A stretch of DNA of 64,000 nt from Symbiodinium kawagutii. Its lineage: Eukaryota; Sar; Dinophyceae; Suessiales; Symbiodiniaceae. The notes below the pieces were generated by a model. It was not told where the DNA came from, ran no database searches, and saw only the letters and a program-made list of their open reading frames with translations. Shown here piece by piece: positions 10,768 through 21,622 of this stretch. Each line of letters begins with the position of its first letter. Positions within the stretch are counted from its first letter, which is position 1. Position numbers and translations under genes: made by a program. Location of the stretch: positions 186,112 through 250,111 of the forward strand of contig VSDK01017543.1 in assembly GCA_009767595.1 (NCBI GenBank). The letters run 5' to 3'.

Positions 10768-11813
10768 GTATTGTTCAAAAATATATGCTCCACCATTTGA
10801 TGCTTCAAAGAGTAGATAATACCGGACAGAAAACATGGGAAAAATCCTTCGTGGATCCTTTGATTCAGCTTCTTTTAGCCACCGCCCAATGTGTAATTTT
10901 TGACTCCAATTGTGACTTATACTTACATTTGTATGGGGTGCCAGCATAGTTGGGATTCTCATATCGTGACATCACAAGTTGCAGCATTCGGCCTGCCATG
11001 TCTCGCGAAGCTCAAGCCAGCCCGGAAGGTTCGAGTGCCTGGCGGGGGAGTGGGTCACCCACAGTGAACCACAACATGACCACAGTGTTGATGTTAACCA
11101 ACCAATCGATGGGAATGAACAAACTATCATGGTACTTCTGGCAGTTCGTAGCTGCAGCTCAATTTGAGTGACTGTCCATAGCGGCTACCTCACCACTGAC
11201 CACTTAATTATGAAAAAATGTCATTCTCATTTGTGCTGATGGTAACGATGTCAATGACTGTTGTATGACTAATAAAACTGCTGATGTTAATTGCTAAAAG
11301 TAGTAGGTACCAAGAATCAAACACCATGAATACGAAATAATACGAACATGATGTGGATGACTGACTGATGAATGGCGATGTATGTGGATTGATGATGACA
11401 ATGATGAACGATGAAATACGATGAAGTGAGAAAGTCTAAGCTGTAGCCTTGTGGCTCGCCACAGGTCAAGCCTCCAGCAGCGCTAGTGCCTTGGACTACG
11501 TGGGAAGATGGGAACAGATGCCACCATCAACATACCACGTGTATTGTAAGCACACATAATATGAACACAAGATGTATCAATGTACATAATAGAAGTCAGA
11601 CGTCAGATGTATTCAACATGCTAAATATATATTTTTTAATGTAAATATGTATATTCTATATGATATAAATATATACAAGACATGTTTCAAAGAAGTAGAC
11701 AAATGTAAATTTACGTACAGTATCTATTGCTCTTTTTCTAGATGCCTTGAATGCATTGAATGCATTGCATCCCAAAATCGCAGCTTGACACTTGCAGATA
11801 GGGCACCATGCAG

Positions 11814-11898
11814 GCGAAGATGATGAAACAGCTCCTTCCGGTGTTAAAGACTTCCTCCAGCGCACTGCTGCATGGGTTCCTTGGTGCAGCTTGAAAAG
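11814..11898 (+). CDS. probable exon, unknown gene
   Basis: Between CACCATGCAG and TTGAAAAG|GTAAGG, a strong GT donor. The frame reads EDDETAPSGVKDFLQRTA then AWVPWCSLK: an acidic start and a tryptophan-rich end. The alternative frame MQAKMMKQLLPVLKT begins in the same place but runs into a stop. The donor favours the first. Nothing else between 10768 and 11813 is convincing; two competing frames occur at 10980-11165. Confidence 0.46.
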
Positions 11899-11997
11899 GT
11901 AAGGATGTTACCACCTGCGCCATGATAAGATGACAATCTATATCAACAAAATCAAACAAAGTATGAAAGGTACATGTAAACTATCAGTCATTTGCAG

Positions 11998-12150
11998 ACG
12001 CACGAGTCTTCACTGGACTTCGACCAATGGATGAGCAACATGCATGACATTTGCATTGGTCACAGATTGCATCCCACGACTGAACAGGGGAAGATCGCCA
12101 GCAATTGTGTTTTATGGATTGTTGAGGTTTGCCTACCAACATTCCCGACC
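11998..12150 (+). CDS. possible exon, frame uncertain
   Basis: After CATTTGCAG two frames look plausible: THESSLDFDQWMSNMHDI, and a shorter ADARVFTGLRPMDEQ. The acceptor is 100 bases after the well-supported exon ending at 11898, which makes a continuation reasonable, but I cannot choose the frame. Confidence 0.28.
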
Positions 12151-12604
12151 AAGTTGCATCATTCCCCACTGGTGATGTTTCTGTGCCCAGAAAAGGCATG
12201 AAGGGAAATCCTCTGTTGGCAAAGTGATAGCAAAAAGTCTTTTGCCCGTCCAGTCCGGGAATGAACTCTACCTTTTTCAAACATCAAAACTTTGAGCAAA
12301 TTCTGAAATATTTTCCTCAACATTCAATCCATCCATTGCTGGATGAGACTTTTTGTGATCCAAAGATTGGGCTGTCCATCAATACTCCGAGAGAGTACCA
12401 TGACACAACCATCGTGTTTTTGTTGTTGCAAGCTTTTTGATTCTTGGATGCGTAAGAATATCAGATTATTTGCAAACTTGTCGTTCATGGTCTTCATGGC
12501 CATTGTTCATGTCTTTCCTTGTTAGGCAGTTCAATCTTGGGTTTCGAATTCCCAATGGGTTCGCAAGGCCAAGAAACATCCGTTGAGTCAAAGTATGAAG
12601 CGCA

Positions 12605-12705
12605 ATGGCTCCAGCTCCAGCTCCTCTGAAAGTGGAGCAGAAGGAGAAGAAGGAGGAGGCTGGGCTCACACGCCACCAGCACGACCACGGCTCTCCGTGC
12701 GGAAC
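12605..12705 (+). CDS. candidate first exon, lysine/glutamate-rich N-terminus
   Basis: ATG at 12605 opens MAPAPAPLKVEQKEKKEEAG then LTRHQHDHGSPCG, with an in-frame stop just upstream. The Ala-Pro lead and charged helix resemble a eukaryotic N-terminus. A second frame (MKRNGSSSSSSESG) is also open, and the region is purine-rich, so low complexity may mislead. Confidence 0.32.
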
Positions 12706-13155
12706 AGAACGATGTTTGGACAACTATTTAAAAATCAGAAAGTTGAACACCATTTGAAATACTCACTTTGACACATGCTCACTTTGAAACCCTTCGCCGA
12801 GGCATCGCATCTGCATGGGTGGAGAGTGTATAACCCCCATATATCCAAAAAACACAGCTCACATGTCACACATTGGTCAACAGGTGTGCAGCACTCTTGG
12901 CATATGATTGTTGCCGGGTGTCTGACTACTTGATTGGTGTGTGTAAGAAAAAATGCAATAAGTGATAATTAATAAATGTTGGTCTGGAAACTGCTCATGT
13001 TTCTGCATGTTTCCGCATGTACACGTTTAAAAAAATGCTTCCAATAATTTCGATATGATAATCCAATGTTTCTATATGTTTCCCCATAGGTTTGGAAACG
13101 TTTCCATGCACGTTTCCATAGGTCGATAATCCATCCAGCACCAGTGAGGCTTCAG

Positions 13156-13229
13156 ACTCAAAGGTCGGGCGGCCCTGCGAAAGGCAGTGAAGGAGCTGCT
13201 GAGGCTGTCTCCAACTTCCGTCCGCCAAG
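13156..13229 (+). CDS. candidate helical exon
   Basis: Between GGCTTCAG and CGCCAAG|GTGAAG. It reads LKGRAALRKAVKELLRLS then PTSVRQ, a strongly basic amphipathic helix. It precedes the exon at 13456 by 226 bases, but the phases do not match, so another exon or a different border is needed. Confidence 0.42.
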
Positions 13230-13455
13230 GTGAAGCACAGATCCTATAGGATCTATATATATATATATATATTTATACATATATATATATAGGTAAGACA
13301 TTTGGTAAACTTGTGATGGGCAAGATCCTTTTTTGGGAAGATCCTGTGAGGAACTTTTCAGTGCCATAACCTTAGGACTTGCCGGTTTTGCAAAACCTGG
13401 TGATTTGAGCATTTCCGTTGAGCTGCTTGTACTTCAAGGGTTTCAGGGTGAACAG

Positions 13456-13541
13456 GTTCATCTATCAGACACGGCAGATGGCAGATGTGATTTGCCTCCA
13501 GGAGCGGAAAGCCATCGAAGAAGTACGAAGGGCCGCTTTGG
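13456..13541 (+). CDS. probable helical exon
   Basis: After GTGAACAG the frame reads FIYQTRQMADVICLQERK then AIEEVRRAAL, ending at a GC donor (TTTGG|GCTGAA). The charged, coiled-coil-like pattern fits the exon at 13156. The longer 111-codon frame across this place (13333-13668) has poorer composition and is taken as its shadow. Confidence 0.47.
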
Positions 13542-14452
13542 GCTGAATCACTGGGTGTCCCGAGCCCCTGTCCATTGGGGGGACAGCACTTGGATTTGGT
13601 GTGTACATGTGTGTACTGTATCCTTCACAGGACTCTGTTTGAAAGAAACCAGTGTAGGATTGCATTAGAAATTGTAATTTGTACACCGTATCTACCACTG
13701 CATACTTGTATGATTTTGCTTAAGTGCCTATTGTGGTCACATGATCGGTTTGCTAATGGAAACATTTGGAGCAAGACTTCCCGGTGGTGTTTCAAACCAA
13801 TCAGACAAGGAGTTGAATCCAGCCAAGCCTTGGGTAAGCATTGAGAAGGATAGACGACTAAGGCACACAGCTTTCCCGGTAGCTCGCCGAGTAACCACCC
13901 GTTGCTCTTTTAGTCTAATTGCCGATAAGTCTGCAGGTCCCAAGGTCAGACTCCAATCACCATGGACCGTCCCTGACCTACTGAAGACATTTGTTCCTCA
14001 TCCTTTGTTTTTGACAGTCTGGAAGATGAAACGGGAAAACCTGTGAGGATTTCACTCGTTGGCTTTCCAAACCTGTTTGAAACACAGTTGCAGCAATCAT
14101 TGACTCACTAAGATTAGGGTGCCTATCCCTTGGCTTCTTTGTTCTCAAGAAATTCAACCAGCTCTAGGGGCTGTGGTCATTTTGATGCAATACTGAACAG
14201 TGTGAAAAGAAGCGCAGACAATTCCACTCTGTATTTATGTACATCTACAAACATTTATAGTAGTATAAATCAGTATAAATGAATACACGCATATATATAT
14301 ATATATGTAAGCATAGAATGTATAGACATACATGTCAATGATACATTTTACTCATCTTACTTACATTCTTTGCACCTCTACAGTAGACGTCTAGGACACG
14401 CCGCCGAAGGCTGGGACCGTCACCATCCGCTGAGGAAGCCATGCTGTCCAAG

Positions 14453-14561
14453 GTGATGCACGTGTTGACCCACTTTTGGAAGAGGACGACGCACCAATTC
14501 TTGAGACCCACAACGAAGCAACCAAAATGTGTATCTTCATTGATGACTTCATTGATGATAG
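14453..14561 (+). CDS. candidate acidic exon, frame debated
   Basis: After CTGTCCAAG the frame reads DARVDPLLEEDDAPILETHN then EATKMCIFIDDFIDD, with a GA donor at 14562. The acidic, well-structured sequence is attractive. Against it, another plus frame and a minus-strand frame starting MASSADGDGPSLRRRVLDVY are also open here. Only one can be right, and I favour the first. Confidence 0.36.
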
Positions 14562-14779
14562 GATATATTAGAATGCATATAGAAAAACTATGTAGACCAT
14601 ACGCCATTCCAAAACTAATGATTCAGAATGTGGATTTACCACAGCTACCGGACTGCTTGTATGCGGTCAGAGAAGCAATCGAACCAGGGTACATGTATGC
14701 GTGGCAATCGAGATGTTCTACAAGTCCAAGATATTTCACATTGTGCAGACAGGCGCACACATATACAGATATTTACACA

Positions 14780-14936
14780 AGCCACAGAAAGACAGAGAGA
14801 GAGAGAGAGAGAGAGCGAGAAACAAAAAAAGAGAGAGAGAGAGAGCGAGAAACAAAAAAAGAAAGAGAGAGAGAGAGAGAGAGAGCGAGAAACAAAAAAA
14901 GAAAGAGAGAGAGAGAGAGAGAGAGCGAGAAAGAAG
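14780..14936. repeat. purine minisatellite, GA runs with GCGAGAAACAAAAAAAG core
   Basis: Four units of about 34-42 bases, each a GA dinucleotide run followed by GAGCGAGAAACAAAAAAAGA (GAGCGAGAAAGAAGG in the last). The 199-, 151- and 173-codon open frames across it are products of this low-complexity tract. Confidence 0.94.
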
Positions 14937-14993
14937 GGAGAACTTTTTGGCGTAGCTGTGGCAGGAGTAAGACTCCGGACTGGATGGAATCAG

Positions 14994-15079
14994 GGAAAGA
15001 CGTCCTGCGAAAACATGTTGATCAGATACAAGGCACCTGAATTTGTGGAGAATGGTGCAGGGTTCAGTGGGTATCGAGG
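14994..15079 (+). CDS. candidate exon, unknown gene
   Basis: After GGAATCAG the frame reads GKTSCENMLIRYKAPEFVEN then GAGFSGYR, ending at CGAGG|GTAAGAC, a strong GT donor. The frame may extend back to 14955 (GVAVAGVRLRTGWNQ). The KAPEF string superficially recalls the kinase APE motif, but nothing else of a kinase is visible. Confidence 0.4.
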
Positions 15080-15408
15080 GTAAGACATGGTGAGGCCCAC
15101 AATTGGTGTTCTTTATTGCATACAAGCAAGTGGAGTATTTGCTTGAATTTATATATATACATATATACACGGTTTGTGCATGTATGTAATACGTAGATTT
15201 AAGTAAATATATATATATATATATACATATAAATATAAATATAAATATGATATACACGTATTTATGTATGTAAGATGCATATCACCATCGTACTTTCTCA
15301 CTCATTCAAAGCTTTTCTAAGGACCGATCAAGACCCCCCACGTGTGTTGTTCCCAGGCTAAACGGGGTACTTTTAGATTCTGCGACGGTCAGATTTGACA
15401 CTCAACAT

Positions 15409-15516
15409 CACTTAGCATCTTCAAACATCTAATTGTTTTCAGAGCACTGGACCATGCTCAACAGCACTTAGCATATTCAAACATCTAATTGTTTTCAGGG
15501 CCCTGGACCATGCTCA
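15409..15516. repeat. 52-base direct repeat (two copies) containing an acceptor-like end
   Basis: Copies at 15409-15460 and 15465-15516 differ at a few bases. Each contains AACATCTAATTGTTTTCAG followed by (A/G)G, CTGGACCATGCTCA. TTGTTTTCAG is a good splice acceptor, so the duplication would double a 3' splice site. Confidence 0.9.
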
Positions 15517-15575
15517 CCGAGGTCAAAGAGATTTTACTGATTTTACTGTGCTACTCGTATTTCATGTTGTCACAG

Positions 15576-15659
15576 AAGCAGACAGACAGCATCAGCAAGC
15601 TTGCCCCAACAGAAGCTGTGTTGTGTTTGCCCCAGTCGCACTTCAGCATGCAGAAAGCT
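15576..15659 (+). CDS. candidate exon, possibly terminal
   Basis: After TTGTCACAG the phase-zero frame reads KQTDSISKLAPTEAVLCLPQ then SHFSMQKA, followed by TAG at 15660. An alternative frame continues further (VTEADRQHQQACPNRS) and is also open. I prefer the first on composition. Confidence 0.4.
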
Positions 15660-16125
15660 TAGAGGAAGGAACCCTGAAAGGAACCCTGAAAGAAAGCCTG
15701 GCTCATTCTAGAGGGGCCAGTATTCATGGTTAGTAAATGTTACATTGACATGTCGATTTGATGGATTCAGATACGCTGATTCAAGTTCACCTCCTCACCA
15801 GGGCCCCGCCTTGACTTGGTGCCAATGCGAAAAAAACATACACGATCTTTATGCCTCCGTGTGATGTGAAAATCTCAATCTCTCTTTGATCATTTGATGT
15901 TTTGCGCATGCATGTGTGTAAATGATATTCATTCAAATATGTATATGCATATATAATTTGATCAATATATTTTTATATTCTTTTGGCATATATATATACA
16001 CATGAATATGTACAGTGTATATATCTAGATTTGTACGTAAGTATGATTGCGATTGTAGTATATGATACCTATAAAACCGAGATGTGACCTGTACATATTG
16101 TGGAAGAACTTCATGATATGCGACC

Positions 16126-16380
16126 ATGGCTGGCGACACAGGCAGTTCTCATGCTGCATTGAGATTGAAACATACCGTCGAAGCTCTTGTTCCTCGTCGG
16201 TGCAGTGGAACCAGCGTGACGTCGTTGGATGCCATTGGTTACCATGTGACTCAAACCATGTTCAAATGGGGTGATGCGGGTTCTTGTGCGTCAAGCGATG
16301 TTCACCCCACACGTGGTCTTGATGTTGCAGCTGCTGGGACGAATACGATCATGACGATGACAGTCACACATTTAAGATAA
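16126..16380 (+). CDS. candidate 84-codon ORF with good start context
   Basis: CGACCATGG gives an excellent eukaryotic start context. The frame begins MAGDTGSSHAALRLKHTVEA, is serine/threonine/alanine-rich, and ends at TAA 16378-16380. No signal peptide, membrane span or domain is evident. It might be a first exon cut short by a donor before the stop. A second frame through the first half is also open. Confidence 0.36.
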   Translation: MAGDTGSSHAALRLKHTVEALVPRRCSGTSVTSLDAIGYHVTQTMFKWGDAGSCASSDVHPTRGLDVAAAGTNTIMTMTVTHLR

Positions 16381-16861
16381 GTAGGTCCCGGGTTGGTGTT
16401 GCTGTTGCTGTTGACTGTTGTTGCTGTTGTTGTCCTCAGCTGTCAGTGTTGTGGTTGTGCTTGAAGGTCTTTGTTTTTTGTGCTTTACTTACTTGCAGCA
16501 GAAGCTTGAATGCATATGTGCATACGGGCTCAATGCACAATTGGGCGCCATGCAATTCTTGGATCAATGATTTTCATTCATTCCTGATTCCTGTTTTAAC
16601 ACGTTTTAACATATCCACCACTTGTTGCTGGGCTCTTGGATGCTGATATTTCAACCCGAAAACCATAGGCAGTCGTTCATAGTGTCATAGAGTTAGTATC
16701 AAGCATGGCTGTGTGATCCCTGAAATCAGCCTCCAACAATGATCCCCAGCCTTGGCAATCCCGTAGCAGCTTCACTTGAAACTGGAGGCTTCCCCTGCCC
16801 TGGTGATTTACATTCAGCTATGTCGAAGCATGAAATCAGCCCCAGGTTCTGCTGTGTGCAG

Positions 16862-16963
16862 AAGAATACGACACGAAGAGCAACAAGACTCAGGTGGATG
16901 AAAAGGACAAGAAGAGGATGTGGGAACCTGGGACTCAGCTTTGGGCAGCAAACCTGCCACAGG
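16862..16963 (+). CDS. probable exon, unknown gene
   Basis: After GTGTGCAG the phase-1 frame reads EYDTKSNKTQVDEKDKKR, then MWEPGTQLWAANLPQ, ending at a GC donor (CACAGG|GCCTTC) or running on to a TGA. The charged lysine/aspartate run followed by a tryptophan-rich segment is not chance-like. A 77-codon ORF in another frame is its shadow. Confidence 0.5.
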
Positions 16964-17045
16964 GCCTTCTAATCAGAGAATGATCACATATAACACATAC
17001 AATCACTAAACCAATCTGTTCGAACCCAGATTCCAAGTAGTGACC

Positions 17046-17130
17046 AAGTGCATGCAACTCTGTCACCTGGACCTGCCTTTGATGGGGCGGCCTGCGAAAC
17101 GGAAGCATGGATTTGTTTGGATTGATTTGT
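17046..17130 (+). CDS. possible exon, two competing frames
   Basis: One frame gives MQLCHLDLPLMGRPAK, which has an LRR-like LxxLDL string; another gives DQVHATLSPGPAFDGAACET. Both are open for more than 25 codons. If the first is right, this would be the most upstream leucine-rich exon. Between 17131 and 18700 a 79-codon frame at 17572 is open but unconvincing. Confidence 0.3.
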
Positions 17131-18699
17131 TTGGTTTATGCCAGTAGCAGCAGGCCTTTCATGAAAGATTCATCGGTGCGCTATATTTTGAGGTGTCGTT
17201 CGTTAACCAAGAGAAACACAGTTCGGTGAATGAGAGACGTGGCCAGGCCTGTTGTTATGCCTGGGCCACTTCCATGAGTTGTACCCTGCAGGCTCTATCT
17301 ACAGTTCAAGAGTGGTTCAGCCATCCCTTCGGCTGCTAGCTTTTCTTTGAATTCAGGTTGGTGATCTCGTTACCTTCACAATTGGATCCTGTTTTATTTG
17401 TGAATGACTAGACCGCAGATGATTTGGCTGTAGTCCATAGCCCATTTTGGCATGTTGCTGACAGATGTCCAGAATAGGATCCTATCGCAGAGCACTGTGC
17501 TGTACCAGGGGCCTGGGTGTCAGATTTTCAGAACCAATTTTGCCTCTTAGCAAAGTGCGAAGTATGTTGGGTTGTTAGAAGGCTTGCAACCATCAATGCA
17601 ACCGCACATTCTGTCGCACGATTTCATTCTTCTTGGCATCAGCCAGCTCTCTGAGGATGATTATAAAGCCAGAGCGTTGCTTCAGATTCCACAACAACCT
17701 CGCATCGTTCCATACAAAGGCTCCGCAGCGTTTAACATTTGCTGGTTGCTGTGGCTGAAGGTGGCTCGTCACTGCCAAAACCAGCAACAGAAACGTAGGA
17801 ACGAAGAATGAAACAATGAGATGTGAGATACTAGATGGCCATGGCCCAACTCTGGGACTAAGTGCGGTGAAGTCACAAGTAGGTCTCAAAATTGGAGGCG
17901 CTTCACACCCAGACAGATAAGCAAGTAGGTACCAGGCTTGTTTTTGATGTACTTTCGACCCACAGGCGCATAGCCGTCAAAGATTGTCACATGAATCCTT
18001 TTCTACGTGACTAGCAGGAAGATGTCCTAACCTCAGCCAATAGGCTTATGTAGATTGGTATAGCGCTTTGCTGATATACATATCGAATGCGCATCCCTCT
18101 GTATTTGTCTAATTATATTCTATTCCGACTCCAATTCTAAACTCGTTCCAATTTTGCTCGGTTCTATTCTATCCTATACATATATATATATATATATATA
18201 CAATTGTATACATCTTTCTTTCTGGCCCGGACCCTTAAGCAAAGACATCCGTGAAGTTCAAAACGCTGATCTACACAGCATGAGATGACGCACAGCAAAA
18301 AGCTGCCAGCACCTAACTGTGGCGCCAGGCTATGATTCGCAAACTGCTGAAACACCTCGGCAACGGCGAGTGCTTTAGCAGCACCCCTGGTGTATACAGG
18401 TTTGTTGCTTGGTAGATTTTGCTTATTATGGTTTATTGATGTTTATTGTGTTTTGATGGTTTGATAATGTTTGAGAATATTTTTGTACAAACTACCAGTG
18501 GAACGGAATAGGACGTGGCTTGAAACAAGTACAGCAAGTAGCAACTTCTTGCCACAAATTGTCGCCACATTCTCAGAACCCTAGGTTCAGTGATGAATCC
18601 AACTAAACATTAGTTTCGGGCTGTTCACCTAATGAAATATTCTGTATACTATCTATATATGGTTATGTTAATTTTCAGGAGAAGGAGTGGTAGCTGAGG

Positions 18700-18800
18700 T
18701 GAACATTCTAAATAGACAAGGCCTAGAACACCTCCTGCGAGAATTTTTGGCGAATGTCCATCAGCTCGTAAAAACTTGTCAGGCACTGGGGTGGCACATA
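18700..18800 (+). CDS. possible helical exon
   Basis: Downstream of TTAATTTTCAG at 18679 the frame reads VNILNRQGLEHLLREFLANV then HQLVKTCQALG. The composition fits a helix. Borders are not fixed. From 18801 to 19874 I see only weak frames and AT-rich simple repeats. Confidence 0.3.
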
Positions 18801-19874
18801 TCATCATCCATTTGTTCTAGCTCTAGCCAATATTTAGGCTCTCAATTGTTCCTGATTGTCGCTCGACCAAGATCTTTTATTGGGATGTCCGACCCACCGT
18901 TGATTTTTTCCATTTGGCGTGACAACATGATTTTGTCCAGTGGAGTACAATGACCTTTGGCCATCCTGGTCAATTTCAGCCAGTGCACAGAAGGTCTTGC
19001 AACGATCTATACCGCAAATGCCAGGATTGCTGGAACCTGATCGAATCACAAGGAAACACACCAAAAAGTCACAAATTCAGGAATACGATGGTGATGCGAC
19101 CACCATGAATCACGGAAAGGGAGATTGAATTTCCCAATCAACTCTGATGCGTCCTGACAGTAAGCAATGGCCGCCACCCACCCAAGTTTACCATGGCGAA
19201 TATATGAAAGTAAACTTCTCAGCAATATCATGCAATACCATGAGTCACTATCTACATACTGTATATTACACTAGCACATACTGTAGGGTAAGAACAACAC
19301 TAAGTGGCTTCATGCTATCGACTATAGATCATAGTTTACACTGGCTCTACTGGTAGATGGTATTGGTGCTATAGATTGCTGTTTAGTTAATAAAAACTAC
19401 CTGCAGTTTCTACCTGCAATTCTAAATCAGCTTTGCCTATGGCCTATGGTTGAACTTAAATATACCAACTGATTAATTCAAGACAAACCCGTATATGATC
19501 TGTTTATCTACAGTGCTCAGTGGTGATATGTAAGTATGGCCATATGTTGTACTACCATTGATTGCAAGTTTATTCGACTGCTGGTTGTATGCAATAGGCG
19601 TTCTACTACAGGAAGACTCAAGGGATACACGTACAGCTATATAAAGTAAAATGTATGCATGATATTTGGCGGATGATATGTTTATGTACCTCTGAGCGCT
19701 TGTGCCATGTGGTCTTGTTTACTTGGAGAGTATTCAAATACATATATGTATATTATCAACTATTTACGTACACACACAAAAATAATAGTAATGATAATAT
19801 ATATATATATATTGATATACATACATATTTATTAAAGATTACAATAAGGTGAAAGCAGCTCAAGTCATGGCCAG

Positions 19875-19965
19875 GTGGTGAAGCTCCCGAAGGCTTCAGA
19901 GAGATCGCAGCCGCCCTTCACCGCTCGTGGCAGCTCCCAGCGCTTCATAGCAGCCGAAACAGATC
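19875..19965 (+). CDS. LRR exon of a putative leucine-rich repeat protein
   Basis: After ATGGCCAG the frame reads GGEAPEGFREIAAALHRS then WQLPALHSSRNR. GxxxIAxALxxxxxLxxLxxxxN is the ribonuclease-inhibitor-type LRR pattern. The exon would end at a GA donor that coincides with the start of a 9-base tandem repeat. It is the first clear member of the LRR exon series that follows on the same strand. Confidence 0.5.
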
Positions 19966-20007
19966 GAATGAATCGAATGAATCGAATGAATCGAATGAAT
20001 CGAATGA
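19963..20007. repeat. 9-base tandem repeat ATCGAATGA, five perfect copies
   Basis: Five exact head-to-tail copies begin at the 3' edge of the LRR exon. Being a multiple of three, the repeat keeps all frames open. Confidence 0.97.
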
Positions 20008-20261
20008 TGAAGATGGAGCTGCTCAATGTATAGATATTAGTAGATTGATTGGCCTGTTCAAGGATACATGTAAACATTCTGCAAATCATATGTGATTACT
20101 TTGAAGAGATTCGAAGAGAGATTTGAATAGATTTCAGGAAATGCCATTTAAGTACAGATGAACCTGTGCATGTATCATATGTGATATATATATATATATA
20201 TATATTCATTTGTTTATCTATTTATCTATCTATTTGTCTATTCAAGCATATAAATATGAAT

Positions 20262-20310
20262 ATAAACAAATAAATAAATAAATAAATATATATATATATA
20301 TATATATTTG
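20262..20310. repeat. AT-rich simple repeat
   Basis: AAAT and AT dinucleotide runs. Similar AT stretches at 13255-13290, 15205-15245, 18178-18201, 22880-22980 and 39300-39340 are not listed separately. Confidence 0.85.
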
Positions 20311-21469
20311 GTCCAGCGTTCCGACGCACACCACACACCCTGTGGTGTGGTGGTTGGGGGTGGGGTGGGCGGGTAGGGGTGGAGGAGTGGGGGAATGGTA
20401 GGTAGTATCAGCATAGTATAATATGTATAAAGGCCATGTATCTATCATGGGAGCTCCGGTCTTCGAATTCATGCATGTTCTGAGTGGGGTGGGACTGCGG
20501 AGGGAAACAATTGAGGTTACTGCGAAGGATTCACTCAGGGCATAGGGTGAACAAAATAGCACAGATGATGAATATGATTACTCCTGGTAACGCATGAACA
20601 AAATTGGCGCATGGATGTTGTTGCCAGGCAAAAAGGTAATTACGCAAGTATGTATCAGTAGTAGTTGCTGAGATAAGGTGGTATGAAACAAAAAGGATAC
20701 ATCTCAGCTGGTGCGCATGTGATATCATGTGGCCAAAACCAGAGTCAATCGCGTTGGAACAGTTGTTTTCAAAGCCTCAGTTGATCTGAGATCCACGACA
20801 ACTATCCCCAGTTCCAAATCCACCGCCCCTGACTTGCGAAGGGGAGGGTCCACGCTTTGCGGCAAGCTCCGCCCAGGCAACCGTGGGCCTGTTGGCAGAT
20901 TGATCCTTTTGGATCAAGGTCAACTGTCACCTCGAGGGAAATATTTGCAGGCAGGGGCTGGGTATGGCACATGGCACAGTGGGAAGGTGATGCCATTATC
21001 ACTTGCTTCTCATGATCTGTTTTTTTTTTTTTTTTTTCGGATCATCATATCATTCTTATACAGTATATATATATAATGATGAAATACTATAGACAATAGT
21101 ATGTATACAGTAGCTATCATGATTATCATGACCTGTAAAAGTATCTTTTTTTTTCATGACGGTCCTTTTTAGACCTGGCAATGTCTCCTTGCGACCCACT
21201 ATGCTCATTCTTCAGCTCATTCTCATTTATGTCTATTTTCATCATTGCCATTAATGAAATGTTACTCGTGAAAATAAGTCCAAGAAGTCTAATTGCTGAA
21301 ATTGTTTCCACTGATATTGATTCCCGAGCAAATCATTCTCATCGTTTCAATCATTCTCATCTATATTTTTTCTAATCTATATTTTTCTTATTGTAAATAC
21401 TAAAATTGTTGTTTTATACTAAAATCTATATTTATATTTTTCTCATTGTTTTGACTTGTCCTTGGCATG

Positions 21470-21622
21470 GAGCTGGCAACAGCGCCGCTCAGGTGTGTAC
21501 CCAACACGGGATCCGGCCGGCATTGGAGCCACTACTTGCAGGCACTGGCATGCTCGCCCGAGCTTTCAGTTGGATGGTTCACAATGGTTCACAAACATAA
21601 TTCACAAGGAGCTGATTCACAG
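21470..21622 (+). CDS. possible exon, frame uncertain
   Basis: The segment ends at GATTCACAG|GTAAGTTGG, a near-perfect GT donor. In the frame reading through that donor it gives HWSHYLQALACSPELSVGWF, then TMVHKHNSQGADSQ. A second frame (ALEPLLAGTGMLARAFSWM) is also plausible but stops first. It lies within the LRR exon field but has no clear LRR signature. Confidence 0.32.

Noticed and set aside
10377-10808. 143-codon minus ORF
   Set aside because: Composition is bland and the plus strand contains a better candidate (MSPREDKLTIWQG). Not excluded, but not supported.
14441-15257. 199-, 151- and 173-codon ORFs with Arg/Glu or Leu/Ser repeats
   Set aside because: Driven by the GA-rich minisatellite at 14780-14936; only the flanking short exons look coding.
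17425-17460. AGCCCATTTTGGCATG, similar to the dinoflagellate spliced leader core
   Set aside because: Only part of the CCATTTTGGCTCAAG core is present and no coding frame follows, so a relict spliced leader is not supported. CCGTAGCCA at 49233 was rejected for the same reason.
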